Assembly: GCA_963822575.1 (NCBI GenBank)
Contig: CAWGHZ010000006.1
Coordinates: 186,001 to 250,000, forward strand
Direction: 5' to 3'
DNA: 64,000 bases
Source of the DNA: CAWGHZ01 sp963822575
GTDB taxonomy: Bacteria; Pseudomonadota; Alphaproteobacteria; MPNO01; DASWLB01
Positions 1 to 7,137 of this stretch are shown in pieces (the first letter of the stretch is position 1; every line of letters begins with the position of its first letter). The notes under the pieces are model-generated. The model made no database searches and was not told the DNA's origin. It worked only from the letters and a program-made list of their open reading frames with translations. The position numbers and the translations under genes were made by a program.

Positions 1-1050
1 GCCGCCCAGGATCTGCACGGCCGCATCGGCGCAGAAATTGGCGGTCTCGCTCGCCACCAGCTTGGCCATCGCCGCCGGCTGCATCAGCGCGCGCCCGTCC
101 GCGCCCGAATCGAACATGGCCGCCGCACGATAGGTCAGGAGCTCGGCCGCGTCGATGCGCCAGCGCATCTCGGCGATCTTGTCCCAGATAAGCTCCTTCG
201 TGCTCAGCCTGCCACCGAATGCCGTGCGCGCCTGGGCATATGCGATGGCGATGTCGCAGGCGCTGCGCGCAACGCCGAGCCCTGACCCGCCGAGCAGGAT
301 GCGCTCCAGGTTGAACATGCCGAGCATCACGCGGAAGCCCGCCTCTGGCTCGCCCACGACGTTCTCGGCGGGCACGCGGCAGTTGGCGAAGGCGACTTCG
401 CCCACCACCGAGCCGCGCCTGCCCATGAAATGGTAGTTGCGTGGAAAGGAGATGCCCGCGGCGTCGGCCGGCACGACGACGCAGCTCATCCCCCGGTGCG
501 AGGGCACGTCCGGGTTGGTGATGCCGTAGACCAGGTACACGTCGGCGACCGAGGCGTTGGAGATGTAGCGCTTGAACCCGTCGACGGCCCACGCCCCGGT
601 CGCGGCGTCGCGCCGCACCGTCGTCTCCATTCCCGCCGCGTCGGAGCCGACGTTGCGCTCGGTCACGCAGATCGCGCCCACGGCCGTGCCGTCCAGCAGT
701 CCGGCGAGGTAGCGGTCCCGCACCTCGGGCCGGGCGTAGCGGTAGAGCGGGACGGCGCAGCTCAGCGCGGTCGCGATCGTCGTCTCGAAGGCATAGTTCA
801 GGTATGCCGCCTCCTCCGACAGGATGGTCGCGTGGCTGAGGCCCGGCCTTGCCAGCTTCCCGCCATAAAGATCGGGGAACATCAGCCGCAGGTAGCCCGC
901 TTCGCCCAGCGCGCGCACGACGGCGCCGATCGCCTCCCAATCCTCGCCCGCCTCGATCGCGGCGGCGCGCGGCGCCAGGGTCTGCGCGAGGAAATCCCGT
1001 ATCTCCGCGCGGAAGGCCCGGTCGGGCCCGGACAGCAGGAAGTCGCGCAT
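1..1050 (-). CDS. Acyl-CoA dehydrogenase (C-terminus outside window)
   Basis: The first 350 residues of an acyl-CoA dehydrogenase are present; the gene continues past base 1, so the C-terminal end of the helical domain is missing. Family members are FAD flavoenzymes that make the alpha-beta double bond in acyl-CoA thioesters and pass electrons to ETF. Visible landmarks are an N-terminal helical domain, a middle beta-domain stretch reading AICVTERNVGSDAAG, then VVGEPEAGFRVMLGMFNLERIL and a C-terminal helical domain beginning GLGVARSACDIAMAYAQ. The ATG at 1050 overlaps the nitrilase-family stop by one base (TGATG), so the two genes are translationally coupled. Substrate chain length cannot be read from the sequence. 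Confidence 0.93.
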   Translation of the reverse strand, partial: MRDFLLSGPDRAFRAEIRDFLAQTLAPRAAAIEAGEDWEAIGAVVRALGEAGYLRLMFPDLYGGKLARPGLSHATILSEEAAYLNYAFETTIATALSCAVPLYRYARPEVRDRYLAGLLDGTAVGAICVTERNVGSDAAGMETTVRRDAATGAWAVDGFKRYISNASVADVYLVYGITNPDVPSHRGMSCVVVPADAAGISFPRNYHFMGRRGSVVGEVAFANCRVPAENVVGEPEAGFRVMLGMFNLERILLGGSGLGVARSACDIAIAYAQARTAFGGRLSTKELIWDKIAEMRWRIDAAELLTYRAAAMFDSGADGRALMQPAAMAKLVASETANFCADAAVQILGG

Positions 1051-1928
1051 CAGTCGTTCCGCACGGTCACCGGCACGCCGACGGTTCGCACCAGCCGCTC
1101 GGTCTCGCGCAGGATCAAGTCGAGGTTGGAGTCGCGCAGCGTGGGCAGGCGGTAGCGCGCCTGGCGCACGTTCTGGTAATCGAGCACGCCGGTAATCAAG
1201 GCTTCTTCCTTGCCCGCCTTGGCGACGATGCGCCCGAACGGGTCGAGGATGCGCGAGCCGCCCCAGAAATGCAGGTCGCCCTCCTCGCCCACCCGGTTCG
1301 CCACCATCGCCGGCATGCCGTAGATCATGGCGTAGAACCCGAGCACCCGGTCCCACCCCTCGGCGTTGTCGAACTCGATGCCCACCGCCTCCACCGCCGA
1401 GCTGATCGGCGCCATCAGGACGGTGGTGCCGTGCACCGCCGCAAGGTGCACCAGGGCCGGGTTCCACAAATCGGCGCAGATCAGGATCGACGCCCGCCAG
1501 CGCGGTGCCAGGGCAAAGGTCTCGACGTAGCGCCCGGCGGCAAAATGCTTGCCCTCCTCGAGCGCGCCATAGGTTGGCAGGTTCACCTTGTGATGCAGGA
1601 AAACCAGCCCGCCATTGCGCACCGCGAAGCAGGCGTTGTGGAACTGCGCCGCCGGCCCCTCCTCGATGCAGCCGAACACCGTGTACATCGCGCCCGACGC
1701 AGCGGCGATCTCGCGCACCATCGGATCGGTGCGCAGGATGGCGCAGGCCAGCGCGTCCTTGCCGGCGATATAGCCGGTGAGCGACAGCTCGGGAAACAAT
1801 AGGAGGTCTGTGCCCGCGGCGCGCGCCTCGGCGATCACGTCGAGATGCTTGCGGAGATTGGCCGAAAGGTCACCGACGACGCTCTCGATCTGGGCGACGG
1901 CGACCTTGAGCTTTGCGTGCTCGTGCAC
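1050..1928 (-). CDS. Carbon-nitrogen hydrolase (nitrilase superfamily amidase)
   Basis: A 292-residue nitrilase-superfamily hydrolase, which cleaves C-N bonds of amides or nitriles with a Glu-Lys-Cys triad. The sequence shows the conserved order: Glu in LLLFPELSLTGY near residue 47, Lys in FLHHKVNLPTYG, and Cys in ILICADLWNPALVH. I placed the start at GTG 1928 because homology begins there (VHEHAKLKVAVAQIES). An upstream in-frame ATG at 2039 would add 37 residues that come from an inverted-repeat element. The gene is coupled to the downstream acyl-CoA dehydrogenase, which suggests joint breakdown of an amide-containing acyl compound; that is inference. Confidence 0.9.
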   Translation of the reverse strand: MHEHAKLKVAVAQIESVVGDLSANLRKHLDVIAEARAAGTDLLLFPELSLTGYIAGKDALACAILRTDPMVREIAAASGAMYTVFGCIEEGPAAQFHNACFAVRNGGLVFLHHKVNLPTYGALEEGKHFAAGRYVETFALAPRWRASILICADLWNPALVHLAAVHGTTVLMAPISSAVEAVGIEFDNAEGWDRVLGFYAMIYGMPAMVANRVGEEGDLHFWGGSRILDPFGRIVAKAGKEEALITGVLDYQNVRQARYRLPTLRDSNLDLILRETERLVRTVGVPVTVRND

Positions 1929-1960
1929 GGGGCGCGTCCTCCGTGGTAGGCCATCGGACC

Positions 1961-2036
1961 CTAATGTCCCGAATCCGAAGTTCGTTTCCATCCGGGTCGC
2001 ACACCGCGCGAACTTCGGATTCGATAAGGACACTAG
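1961..2036. repeat. Inverted-repeat element, copy A
   Basis: A 76-base imperfect palindrome. The left arm begins CTAATGTCC and continues to CGAATCCGAAGTTCG. The right arm is nearly its reverse complement, CGAACTTCGGATTCG followed by GGACACTAG. The centre (about 25 bases) is unpaired. The outer CTAGTGTCC-like ends and the CGAAGTTCG core recur in copy B just downstream. The structure fits a short non-coding MITE/REP-type element or a paired cruciform; no transposase is linked to it. Confidence 0.7.
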
Positions 2037-2049
2037 CAAATTATTGATT

Positions 2050-2127
2050 CTAGTGCGGTATTGGATACGAAGTTCGCCTCGATACCCGCCACAAGGAAGA
2101 TAGCGAACTTCGAATCAATGACACTAG
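2050..2127. repeat. Inverted-repeat element, copy B
   Basis: A second palindromic unit 13 bases after copy A. The left arm starts CTAGTG and reaches GGATACGAAGTTCGC; the right arm GCGAACTTCGAATC ends in GACACTAG. Arm sequence and termini match copy A, while the central loop is different. The two copies share arms but not loops, as expected for independently inserted or diverged short mobile palindromes. Confidence 0.7.
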
Positions 2128-2313
2128 CGCAGCCCATCACCACACGCGAGGCCGTTTTCTGCCGCACGTCTCCAGCGACGACACCTGGTGTCCGCCCCGC
2201 GATCCCAGGTTTGGTCCGGGCGTCCCGCGTCACGGAAAGTGGTGGGGGGAGGCACGAACGGAACGTGCGGCCAGATTGTGATTGTTGGGTTCGGCGCCGA
2301 ACCGTGCTTCCGG

Positions 2314-2445
2314 TCAGCTTTGGCCCTGCTGGCGCACAAATTTGACGATGCGAAGTCTGTTGCGGCCGTCTTCACGGCGGTGTGTCATTTCGTCCGCAAT
2401 TTGCCGGACGATATGGATTCCGAGATGGCCTTCTGGCCGGTTAGG
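2314..2445 (-). pseudogene. C-terminal remnant of an RsbW-like anti-sigma factor (HATPase_c)
   Basis: On the minus strand a frame of about 43 codons ends at the TGA at 2314-2316. It contains GHLGIHIVRQIADEMTH followed by RREDGRNRLRIVK. This matches the last ATP-lid helix and strand of anti-sigma-factor serine kinases, where a GLG(I/L)HLVR motif precedes a YRREDGRNxLxLxK ending. Everything upstream, including the N-box, is missing and is replaced by transposase sequence in another frame. The identification rests on this short tail alone. Confidence 0.55.
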
Positions 2446-2578
2446 CGTCGATGAACAGCTGAAGGTGCTGCTGGAGCTGGTCATGGCTGTCGCAGTGGTA
2501 ACGCTTGACGGTGGCGTCCTTGATCGTTCGGTTCATCCGCTCGACCTGGCCGTTGGTCCACGGGTGGTTCGGCTCTGT
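2441..2578 (-). mobile_element. IS481-family transposase fragment
   Basis: The minus-strand translation contains PNHPWTNGQVERMNRTIKD and then VKRYHCDSHDQLQQHLQLF. This is the segment around the last catalytic Glu (in QVERMN) of IS481-type DDE integrase cores. Only about 45 residues are recognisable. The N-terminal helix-turn-helix and the first two catalytic Asp residues are absent, and the frame stops where the anti-sigma remnant begins, just where the family normally continues with AYNFA-like sequence. No terminal inverted repeats are visible, so it is a dead fragment. Confidence 0.8.
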
Positions 2579-2756
2579 ATCGCTCGACGGACCGCCGCAG
2601 TCGTGTGGGCGCTGCCGTGTAGAACCTGGCCCATAACTCCTCCTGCAAGGTGTGGCGATCATCCGTACCACCACTCTGCGGGACCGAACGCTTAGCTGAG
2701 GAGCGTCGCGCGTTGGAATGCATTCCCCAAAGGGTTTGTGATGTACATTCCAGTAG

Positions 2757-2833
2757 TGGTGGGCCCGGCAGGACTCGAACCTGCAACCAGACCGTTATGA
2801 GCGGCCGGCTCTAACCGATTGAGCTACGGGCCC
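2757..2833 (-). tRNA. ileX: tRNA-Ile2 (anticodon CAT, lysidine type)
   Basis: A 77-base tRNA on the minus strand with encoded CCA. The acceptor stem is GGGCCCG pairing with CGGGCCC, the D-arm contains GCTCAATCGGTTAGAGC, the anticodon loop is CTCATAA (anticodon CAT) and the T-arm contains GGTTCGAGTCC. Base pairs C4-G69 and C5-G68 fit the determinants recalled for lysidine synthetase TilS and separate it from elongator tRNA-Met. It would read AUA codons after C34 is converted to lysidine. Elongator Met is the less likely alternative. Confidence 0.85.
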
Positions 2834-2914
2834 GCTGAGGGCTGGGGACGGACATAGCAGAATTCGGCGGCGCGGTGTAGCGCCCGCGGCCCCCCGGCCC
2901 GGCCTTCGGCGGCC

Positions 2915-3262
2915 TCAGCTCGTCATCAGGTCGTCGGCGCAGCGGCTCACCACGCGGTCCGATACGCCCTTCGGCTCGGGCAGGCCGGCGGCGAAGCGCT
3001 TGGCGAGCTTCTCGCGCTGGCTCCAAGCGTCCCATTTGCGCAGGGCGGCCGGGTTCTGCTTGCTGGTCTTCCAGTAGCTCGCCGCTTCTTCGGCGCAAAC
3101 CTGAGCGATCGAGCTGATATGCGCGTCGGCGACGGCGTCCTGCATCCCGCCGCGCGTGACCAGCCAGCCCGAGCCGAACCCCGCGAACGCCGCCAGCGCG
3201 ACGCCACCGATGGCGCCGATGGCATAGGGCCGCACGCCCGCCGCCGCCTTGCCGATCCCCAT
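2915..3262 (-). CDS. Small membrane-anchored hypothetical protein
   Basis: A 115-residue protein of unknown function. Residues 9-37 form one hydrophobic segment (AGVRPYAIGAIGGVALAAFAGFGSGWLV), probably an N-terminal anchor. The remainder is hydrophilic and predicted outside the membrane, with two cysteines (VCAEEA and SRCADDL) that could form a disulfide. The opening MGIGKAAAGVRPYAIGA pattern resembles conserved hypothetical proteins I recall from Rhizobiales and Reyranella-type genomes. It lies between the tRNA and the FKBP gene on the same strand but does not overlap either. Confidence 0.75.
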   Translation of the reverse strand: MGIGKAAAGVRPYAIGAIGGVALAAFAGFGSGWLVTRGGMQDAVADAHISSIAQVCAEEAASYWKTSKQNPAALRKWDAWSQREKLAKRFAAGLPEPKGVSDRVVSRCADDLMTS

Positions 3263-3362
3263 CGCATGCCTCCACCTTGCCGGCCGGCCGGTTCCGGCCG
3301 CCCCAAGTGCAGCGCGCGATTCCGGCGAAAATCCGGCTTTTCGGCGGCAAGGCCGCGACGGG

Positions 3363-3752
3363 TCAGCGCACGTCGAGGAGCTCGATCTCGAACACCAATG
3401 TCGATCCGGCCGGAATCGGACCGACGGCGCGGTCGCCGTAGGCGAGCGCCGGCGGGATGGTGAGGCGGCGCACGCCGCCGACGCGCATGCCTTGGACGCC
3501 CCGGTCCCAGCCTGCGATCACATGGCCCGCGCCAAGAAGGAAACTGAAGGGCCGGCCGTGGTCGCTCGAGGAATCGAACTTGCGGCCATCGACCAGCCAG
3601 CCGGTGTAGTTGACGGTGACGGTGTGCCCGGCCGTCGCCTCGGCGCCTGTGCCGGTCTTGATATCCTCGACCGTGAGGCCCTGGGCCAAGGCGGGCGCGG
3701 CGGCGAGCAGGACGATAACGAGCAGGGGGATGACGCGGACAAGGGCACGCAA
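3363..3752 (-). CDS. FKBP-type peptidyl-prolyl isomerase, exported
   Basis: A 129-residue FKBP-type isomerase that speeds cis-trans isomerisation of prolyl bonds in exported proteins. A signal peptide (RALVRVIPLLVIVLLAAAPALAQ) precedes a single FKBP domain. The domain shows the family order VNYTGWLVDGRKFDSS, FLLGAGHVIAGWDRGVQGM, and IPPALAYGDRAVG...PAGSTLVFEIELLDV, which includes the hydrophobic active-site residues. I chose TTG 3752 because an AAAGGAG ribosome-binding site sits eight bases upstream; longer upstream frames run into ctrA. The protein probably acts in the periplasm. Confidence 0.92.
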   Translation of the reverse strand: MRALVRVIPLLVIVLLAAAPALAQGLTVEDIKTGTGAEATAGHTVTVNYTGWLVDGRKFDSSSDHGRPFSFLLGAGHVIAGWDRGVQGMRVGGVRRLTIPPALAYGDRAVGPIPAGSTLVFEIELLDVR

Positions 3753-3822
3753 GGCGGACTCCTTTCGAACGGGCTCGAGACGGACGGTATAGCAGAGCCC
3801 GGCAGGCGCCGCTCGACATGCG

Positions 3823-3852
3823 AATGGCCGCACCGTTGCCGGTGCGGCCATT
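3823..3852. terminator. Hairpin between ctrA and the FKBP gene
   Basis: A perfect 12-base-pair stem, AATGGCCGCACC / GGTGCGGCCATT, with a GTTGCC loop lies in the 124-base gap after the ctrA stop. There is no T-run on either side, so it is not a textbook intrinsic terminator. It could still end or attenuate ctrA transcription or protect the mRNA 3' end. Confidence 0.5.
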
Positions 3853-3876
3853 GCGGAAAATGCGGAACGGGCTGCG

Positions 3877-4605
3877 TCAGGCGTTGGCGGCGGCGCGCTC
3901 GGCCCGCGGCGGCGGCATCTCCTCCATGCCTGCCGGGTCGCGCAGCACGTAGCCACGGCCCCACACCGTCTCGATGTAGTTCTCGCCGCCGGTGGCGGCT
4001 GCCAGCTTCTTGCGCAGCTTGCAGACGAACACGTCGATGATCTTGAGCTCGGGCTCGTCCATGCCGCCATAGAGATGGTTGAGGAACATCTCCTTGGTCA
4101 GCGTCGTGCCCTTGCGCAGGCTGAGAAGCTCGAGGATGCCGTACTCCTTGCCGGTCAGGTGCAAGGGCTGGCCCTCGACCTCGACCGTGCGGGTGTCGAG
4201 GTTCACCTGCAGCCGCCCGGTGCGGATGATCGATTCGGAGAAGCCCTTGGAGCGGCGTACGATCGCCTGGATGCGTGCGACCAGCTCGGCCTTGTCGAAC
4301 GGCTTGGTGAGGTAGTCGTCGGCGCCGAAGCCGAGGCCGCGCACCTTCTTGTCCGCCTCGTTGAGGCCGGAGAGGATCAGGATCGGCGTACGTACGCGCG
4401 CCGAGCGCAGGCGGCGCAGCACCTCGTACCCGTCGATGTCGGGCAGCATCAGGTCGAGGATGATGATGTCGTAGTCGTACAGCTTGCCGATCTCGAGTCC
4501 ATCCTCGCCCAGGTCGGTCGAGTCGACGATGAAGCCCTCGGACTTGAGCATCAGCTCGATGGTCTTGGCCGTCGATGTGTCGTCTTCGACGAGCAGCACA
4601 CGCAT
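3877..4605 (-). CDS. ctrA: Cell-cycle response regulator CtrA
   Basis: A 242-residue OmpR-family response regulator matching CtrA. The receiver domain (1-115) begins MRVLLVEDD and carries the phosphorylation site Asp51 in IIILDLMLPDIDGYEVL, with the switch lysine in DDYLTKPFDK. The winged-helix DNA-binding domain (about 125-228) shows LTGKEYGILELLSLRKGTTL and YIETVWGRGYVLRDP. CtrA is the alphaproteobacterial master regulator of division, flagella and, in some species, replication. The C-terminus ends AAANA rather than the Ala-Ala degron known from Caulobacter. The ATG follows a GGGGGA ribosome-binding site. It is divergent from fliI-fliJ, a synteny common in this class. Confidence 0.96.
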   Translation of the reverse strand: MRVLLVEDDTSTAKTIELMLKSEGFIVDSTDLGEDGLEIGKLYDYDIIILDLMLPDIDGYEVLRRLRSARVRTPILILSGLNEADKKVRGLGFGADDYLTKPFDKAELVARIQAIVRRSKGFSESIIRTGRLQVNLDTRTVEVEGQPLHLTGKEYGILELLSLRKGTTLTKEMFLNHLYGGMDEPELKIIDVFVCKLRKKLAAATGGENYIETVWGRGYVLRDPAGMEEMPPPRAERAAANA

Positions 4606-4818
4606 GTGTTCGTCCCCCGTTCCGGAAGTCAGCTTCCGTTAACCCAGGCCGATATTCAGCCTTAATGATTAACAAACTGTAACCGCTCGTAAATCGACGC
4701 AAGCATTTTTACCGAACATTAAAGCCAACCGCGCATCATGCCTCGACCGGAGGCAGTTCCGCCGGCGCCTCGGAAATGACTGTTTTTCAACGATAAATTC
4801 CGACGTGGTGAGGATTCC
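4606..4818. promoter_or_regulatory. Divergent ctrA / fliI promoter region
   Basis: This is the most AT-rich stretch nearby and lies between two divergent genes. It contains four TTAA cores: 4639-4642 (as GTTAACC, a typical CtrA half-site), 4662-4665, 4669-4672 (ATTAAC) and 4719-4722 (ATTAAAG). None of the pairs has the canonical seven-base spacing of a full TTAA-N7-TTAA CtrA box. A small hairpin (CGGAAG/CTTCCG, 4623-4638) overlaps the ctrA leader. Autoregulation and control of fliI by CtrA are plausible, but this is inference. Confidence 0.45.
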
Positions 4819-4839
4819 CTGAACGCAATTCGCTCCCTC

Positions 4840-6153
4840 GTGGCGGAAATCGAGCGCGTCGCCCCAGACCTCGAATTCGGCCGGGTCACGGGCGTCATGG
4901 GCATGCTGGTCGAGCTGGGCGGCGCCCCGCCGTCTCTCAGCGTCGGCGACCGTTGCGAGGTGATGGCCCGCGGCCGCGCGCCGGTCCCCTGCGAGGTGAT
5001 CGGGTTCCGCGCCGGGCGCGCCCTGATGATGCCGTTCGGCCCGCTCGAGGGGGTGGGGCTCGGCTGCAAGGCGGTCATCCGCATGGCCCAGCCGGTGATC
5101 CACCCGCACCCGTCCTGGCTCGGACGCGCGCTCGATGCGATCGCCCAGCCGGTCGACGGCGCCGGGCCGCTGATCCTGGGCACGGAGGCCTATCCGCTGC
5201 GCGCGGCGCCGCCGCCGGCGCACGGAAGGCGCCGCGTCACCGGCAAGATCGACCTCGGCGTGCGCGCGATCAACACCTTCCTCACCTGCTGCCGCGGCCA
5301 GCGCATGGGCATCTTCGCCGCCTCGGGCGTCGGCAAGTCGGTGCTTCTTTCGATGCTCGCGAAATACACGGTCGCCGACGTCAACGTGATCGGGCTGATC
5401 GGCGAGCGCGGCCGCGAGGTGCAGGAATTCATCGAGGAGAATCTGGGCCCCGAGGGCATGGCGCGCACGGTGCTGGTGATCGCCACTTCCGACGAGCCGC
5501 CGCTGATGCGCCGGCAGGCGGCGTATCTCACCCTCGCCATCGCCGAGTATTTCCGCGACCAGGGCAAGAACGTGCTCTGCATGATCGATTCCATCACGCG
5601 CTTCGCCCAGGCCCAGCGCGAGATCGGGCTCTCGGCGGGCGAGCCGCCCGCGACCAAGGGCTACACCCCCACGGTGTTCGCCGAGATTCCCAAGGTGCTG
5701 GAGCGCGCCGGGCCGGGCACCGGCGCGGGCACGATCACCGGACTTTTCACCGTGCTGGTCGAGGGCGACGACCACGACGAGCCGGTAGCCGACGCAGTGC
5801 GCGCCACGCTCGACGGGCACATCGTGCTCGACCGCCAGATCGCCGAGCGCGGGCGCTATCCTGCGATCAACGTGCTGCGCTCGGTCTCGCGCGTCATGCC
5901 CAACTGCAACACGCCCGAGGAGAACGCGCTGGTCGCGCGCGCGCGCGCCCTCGTCGCGCGCTACGAGGACATGGCCGACATGATCCGGCTTGGGGCCTAT
6001 CGCAAGGGCGCCGATGCCGAGACCGACGCCGCCATCGCCCATCGCGACGCGCTGGAGGCCTTCCTCGCCCAGGACCAGGGCGAGCGCGCCGGCCTGGCCG
6101 ACGGCTACGCCCGGCTCGCCGAGATCCTGGCCGCGAACGGGGCGGCACGATGA
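4840..6153 (+). CDS. fliI: Flagellum-specific ATPase FliI
   Basis: A 437-residue ATPase of the flagellar type III export apparatus, homologous to the F1 beta subunit; it works at the cytoplasmic base of the flagellum with FliH and FliJ. Walker A is ASGVGKS (161-167) and Walker B is VLCMID (245-250), followed by SITRFAQAQREIGL; GLIGERGREVQEFI is the family signature. The start is uncertain. GTG 4840 has no clear ribosome-binding site, whereas an in-frame CTG at 4819 follows GGTGAGG and would add LNAIRSL, giving the usual FliI N-terminus. The stop overlaps fliJ by ATGA. Confidence 0.95.
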   Translation: MAEIERVAPDLEFGRVTGVMGMLVELGGAPPSLSVGDRCEVMARGRAPVPCEVIGFRAGRALMMPFGPLEGVGLGCKAVIRMAQPVIHPHPSWLGRALDAIAQPVDGAGPLILGTEAYPLRAAPPPAHGRRRVTGKIDLGVRAINTFLTCCRGQRMGIFAASGVGKSVLLSMLAKYTVADVNVIGLIGERGREVQEFIEENLGPEGMARTVLVIATSDEPPLMRRQAAYLTLAIAEYFRDQGKNVLCMIDSITRFAQAQREIGLSAGEPPATKGYTPTVFAEIPKVLERAGPGTGAGTITGLFTVLVEGDDHDEPVADAVRATLDGHIVLDRQIAERGRYPAINVLRSVSRVMPNCNTPEENALVARARALVARYEDMADMIRLGAYRKGADAETDAAIAHRDALEAFLAQDQGERAGLADGYARLAEILAANGAAR

Positions 6154-6569
6154 AGGGGATCGACGGGCTGATTCGGTTGCACCGCTGGAAGCTCGACGAG
6201 AGCCGCCGCACCCTCGCAGGCTTCGAGGCCCTGGCCGACGATTTCCGTCGCCAGGTGCGCGCGCTCGACGACAGCGTCCGGCGCGAAGCGGAGGTGGCGC
6301 GAACCTCGCCGGAAGTGGCGCAGGCCTATGCCGGTTTCCTCACCGCGGCGCGCGTACGGCGCGACCGGCTCGCCCGCTCGCTGGCGGAAGTCGAGCGCCA
6401 GGTCGTCGAAACGCACGAGGCGGTCGGCCGCGCCTTCCAGGAGCTCAAGCGCTACGAGCTGGCGCAGGAGCAGCAGGACCGCCGCGCCGCCGAGGCGCTG
6501 CGGCGCGCCGAGCAGTCGCGCACCGACGAGGTGGGGCTCAACCTCTACCGCCGCTCCTCCGGCCGCTAA
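6150..6569 (+). CDS. fliJ: Flagellar export chaperone-like protein FliJ
   Basis: A 139-residue, almost wholly helical, charged protein directly coupled to fliI through an ATGA overlap. Heptad-like spacing over residues 10-130 predicts the antiparallel two-helix coiled coil of FliJ, the central stalk that sits in the FliI hexamer and links it to FlhA. Sequence identity in this family is low, so the call rests on size, coiled-coil character and position after fliI. It converges with the next gene, leaving a gap of five bases. Confidence 0.85.
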   Translation: MKGIDGLIRLHRWKLDESRRTLAGFEALADDFRRQVRALDDSVRREAEVARTSPEVAQAYAGFLTAARVRRDRLARSLAEVERQVVETHEAVGRAFQELKRYELAQEQQDRRAAEALRRAEQSRTDEVGLNLYRRSSGR

Positions 6570-6574
6570 AGCCT

Positions 6575-7030
6575 TCAGGGCAGGCCGAGGCTCTGGCGCG
6601 TCGCGTTGTCGAGCGCGCCCGTCTCCGGCAGGTTGTGGTTGCGCTGGTAGGTCCGGAGCGCCTGGCGCGTGCGCGGCCCGACTAGGCCGCCGGTGTCCGG
6701 CGCGAGGCCCTCGCGCTCCAGCGCCCGCTGCGCCGCCCGGACCGTGGCCGGACTCTCGGCCGCCGCCGGCGACAGCACTCCGCTGGGCGCCGGTTCGAGG
6801 TCGGGGCCGGGCTCGAGGCCCGTGTCCGCCCCGATGCCGGTGCGCGGAACCACCCCGACGCCAGTCCGGGGAACCACGCCGACACCGATGCGGCTCCGGG
6901 TCCCGGCCGGCGCGCGGTTCTCGGGACGGGAATAGGTCAACGGCGCGGCCGCGCTTGCGGCCAGGGGCAGTGCGGCAAGCGCCGCAACGGCCAGGAGAAG
7001 CGGCCCCGCCATCCGACGGAGATTCCTCAT
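6575..7030 (-). CDS. Exported peptidoglycan-binding-domain protein
   Basis: A 151-residue exported protein. A signal peptide (residues 1-28, ending LAASAAA) is followed by a low-complexity Pro/Gly/Arg segment with the imperfect repeat GVGVVPRTG in tandem, then a single C-terminal PG_binding_1 domain (about 92-151: VRAAQRALEREGLAPDTGG...GPRTRQALRTYQRNHNLPETG). This small three-helix domain binds peptidoglycan; no catalytic domain is attached. The neighbouring gene 7138-7923 carries two copies of the same domain, so the pair may be paralogues acting in the periplasm. Confidence 0.85.
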   Translation of the reverse strand: MRNLRRMAGPLLLAVAALAALPLAASAAAPLTYSRPENRAPAGTRSRIGVGVVPRTGVGVVPRTGIGADTGLEPGPDLEPAPSGVLSPAAAESPATVRAAQRALEREGLAPDTGGLVGPRTRQALRTYQRNHNLPETGALDNATRQSLGLP

Positions 7031-7137
7031 GCACCGTCAGATGGGATCGCGGCGCGCGCGCGAAAAGTGCGGAAGGAAGACGCGAATCGTCGCATGGCGC
7101 CCTTGCCGCCGGGCGGCGGCAAGGGCGCAAGTCGCGG

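Larger units (their letters stand above)
1929..2756. other. Decayed spacer with repeat elements and gene remnants
   Basis: No intact gene is supported in these 828 bases. The stretch holds two copies of an inverted-repeat element (1961-2036, 2050-2127), a short region without recognisable content (2128-2313), the C-terminal tail of an anti-sigma-factor-type gene (2314-2445), an IS481-type transposase fragment (2441-2578), and about 180 bases of unassigned sequence running up to the tRNA 3' end. Several short open frames cross it, but none gives a complete protein. It looks like the scar of past insertion and deletion beside a tRNA gene. Confidence 0.7.

Noticed and set aside
2481..2786. A 101-codon minus-strand open frame across the tRNA end
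   Set aside because: It is the +1 shadow of the IS481 fragment and runs into the tRNA gene; no protein family is recognisable.
2757..2833. Elongator or initiator tRNA-Met for the CAT anticodon
   Set aside because: The C4-G69 and C5-G68 pairs and the overall sequence fit tRNA-Ile2; initiator hallmarks (unpaired first base, three G-C pairs in the anticodon stem) are absent.
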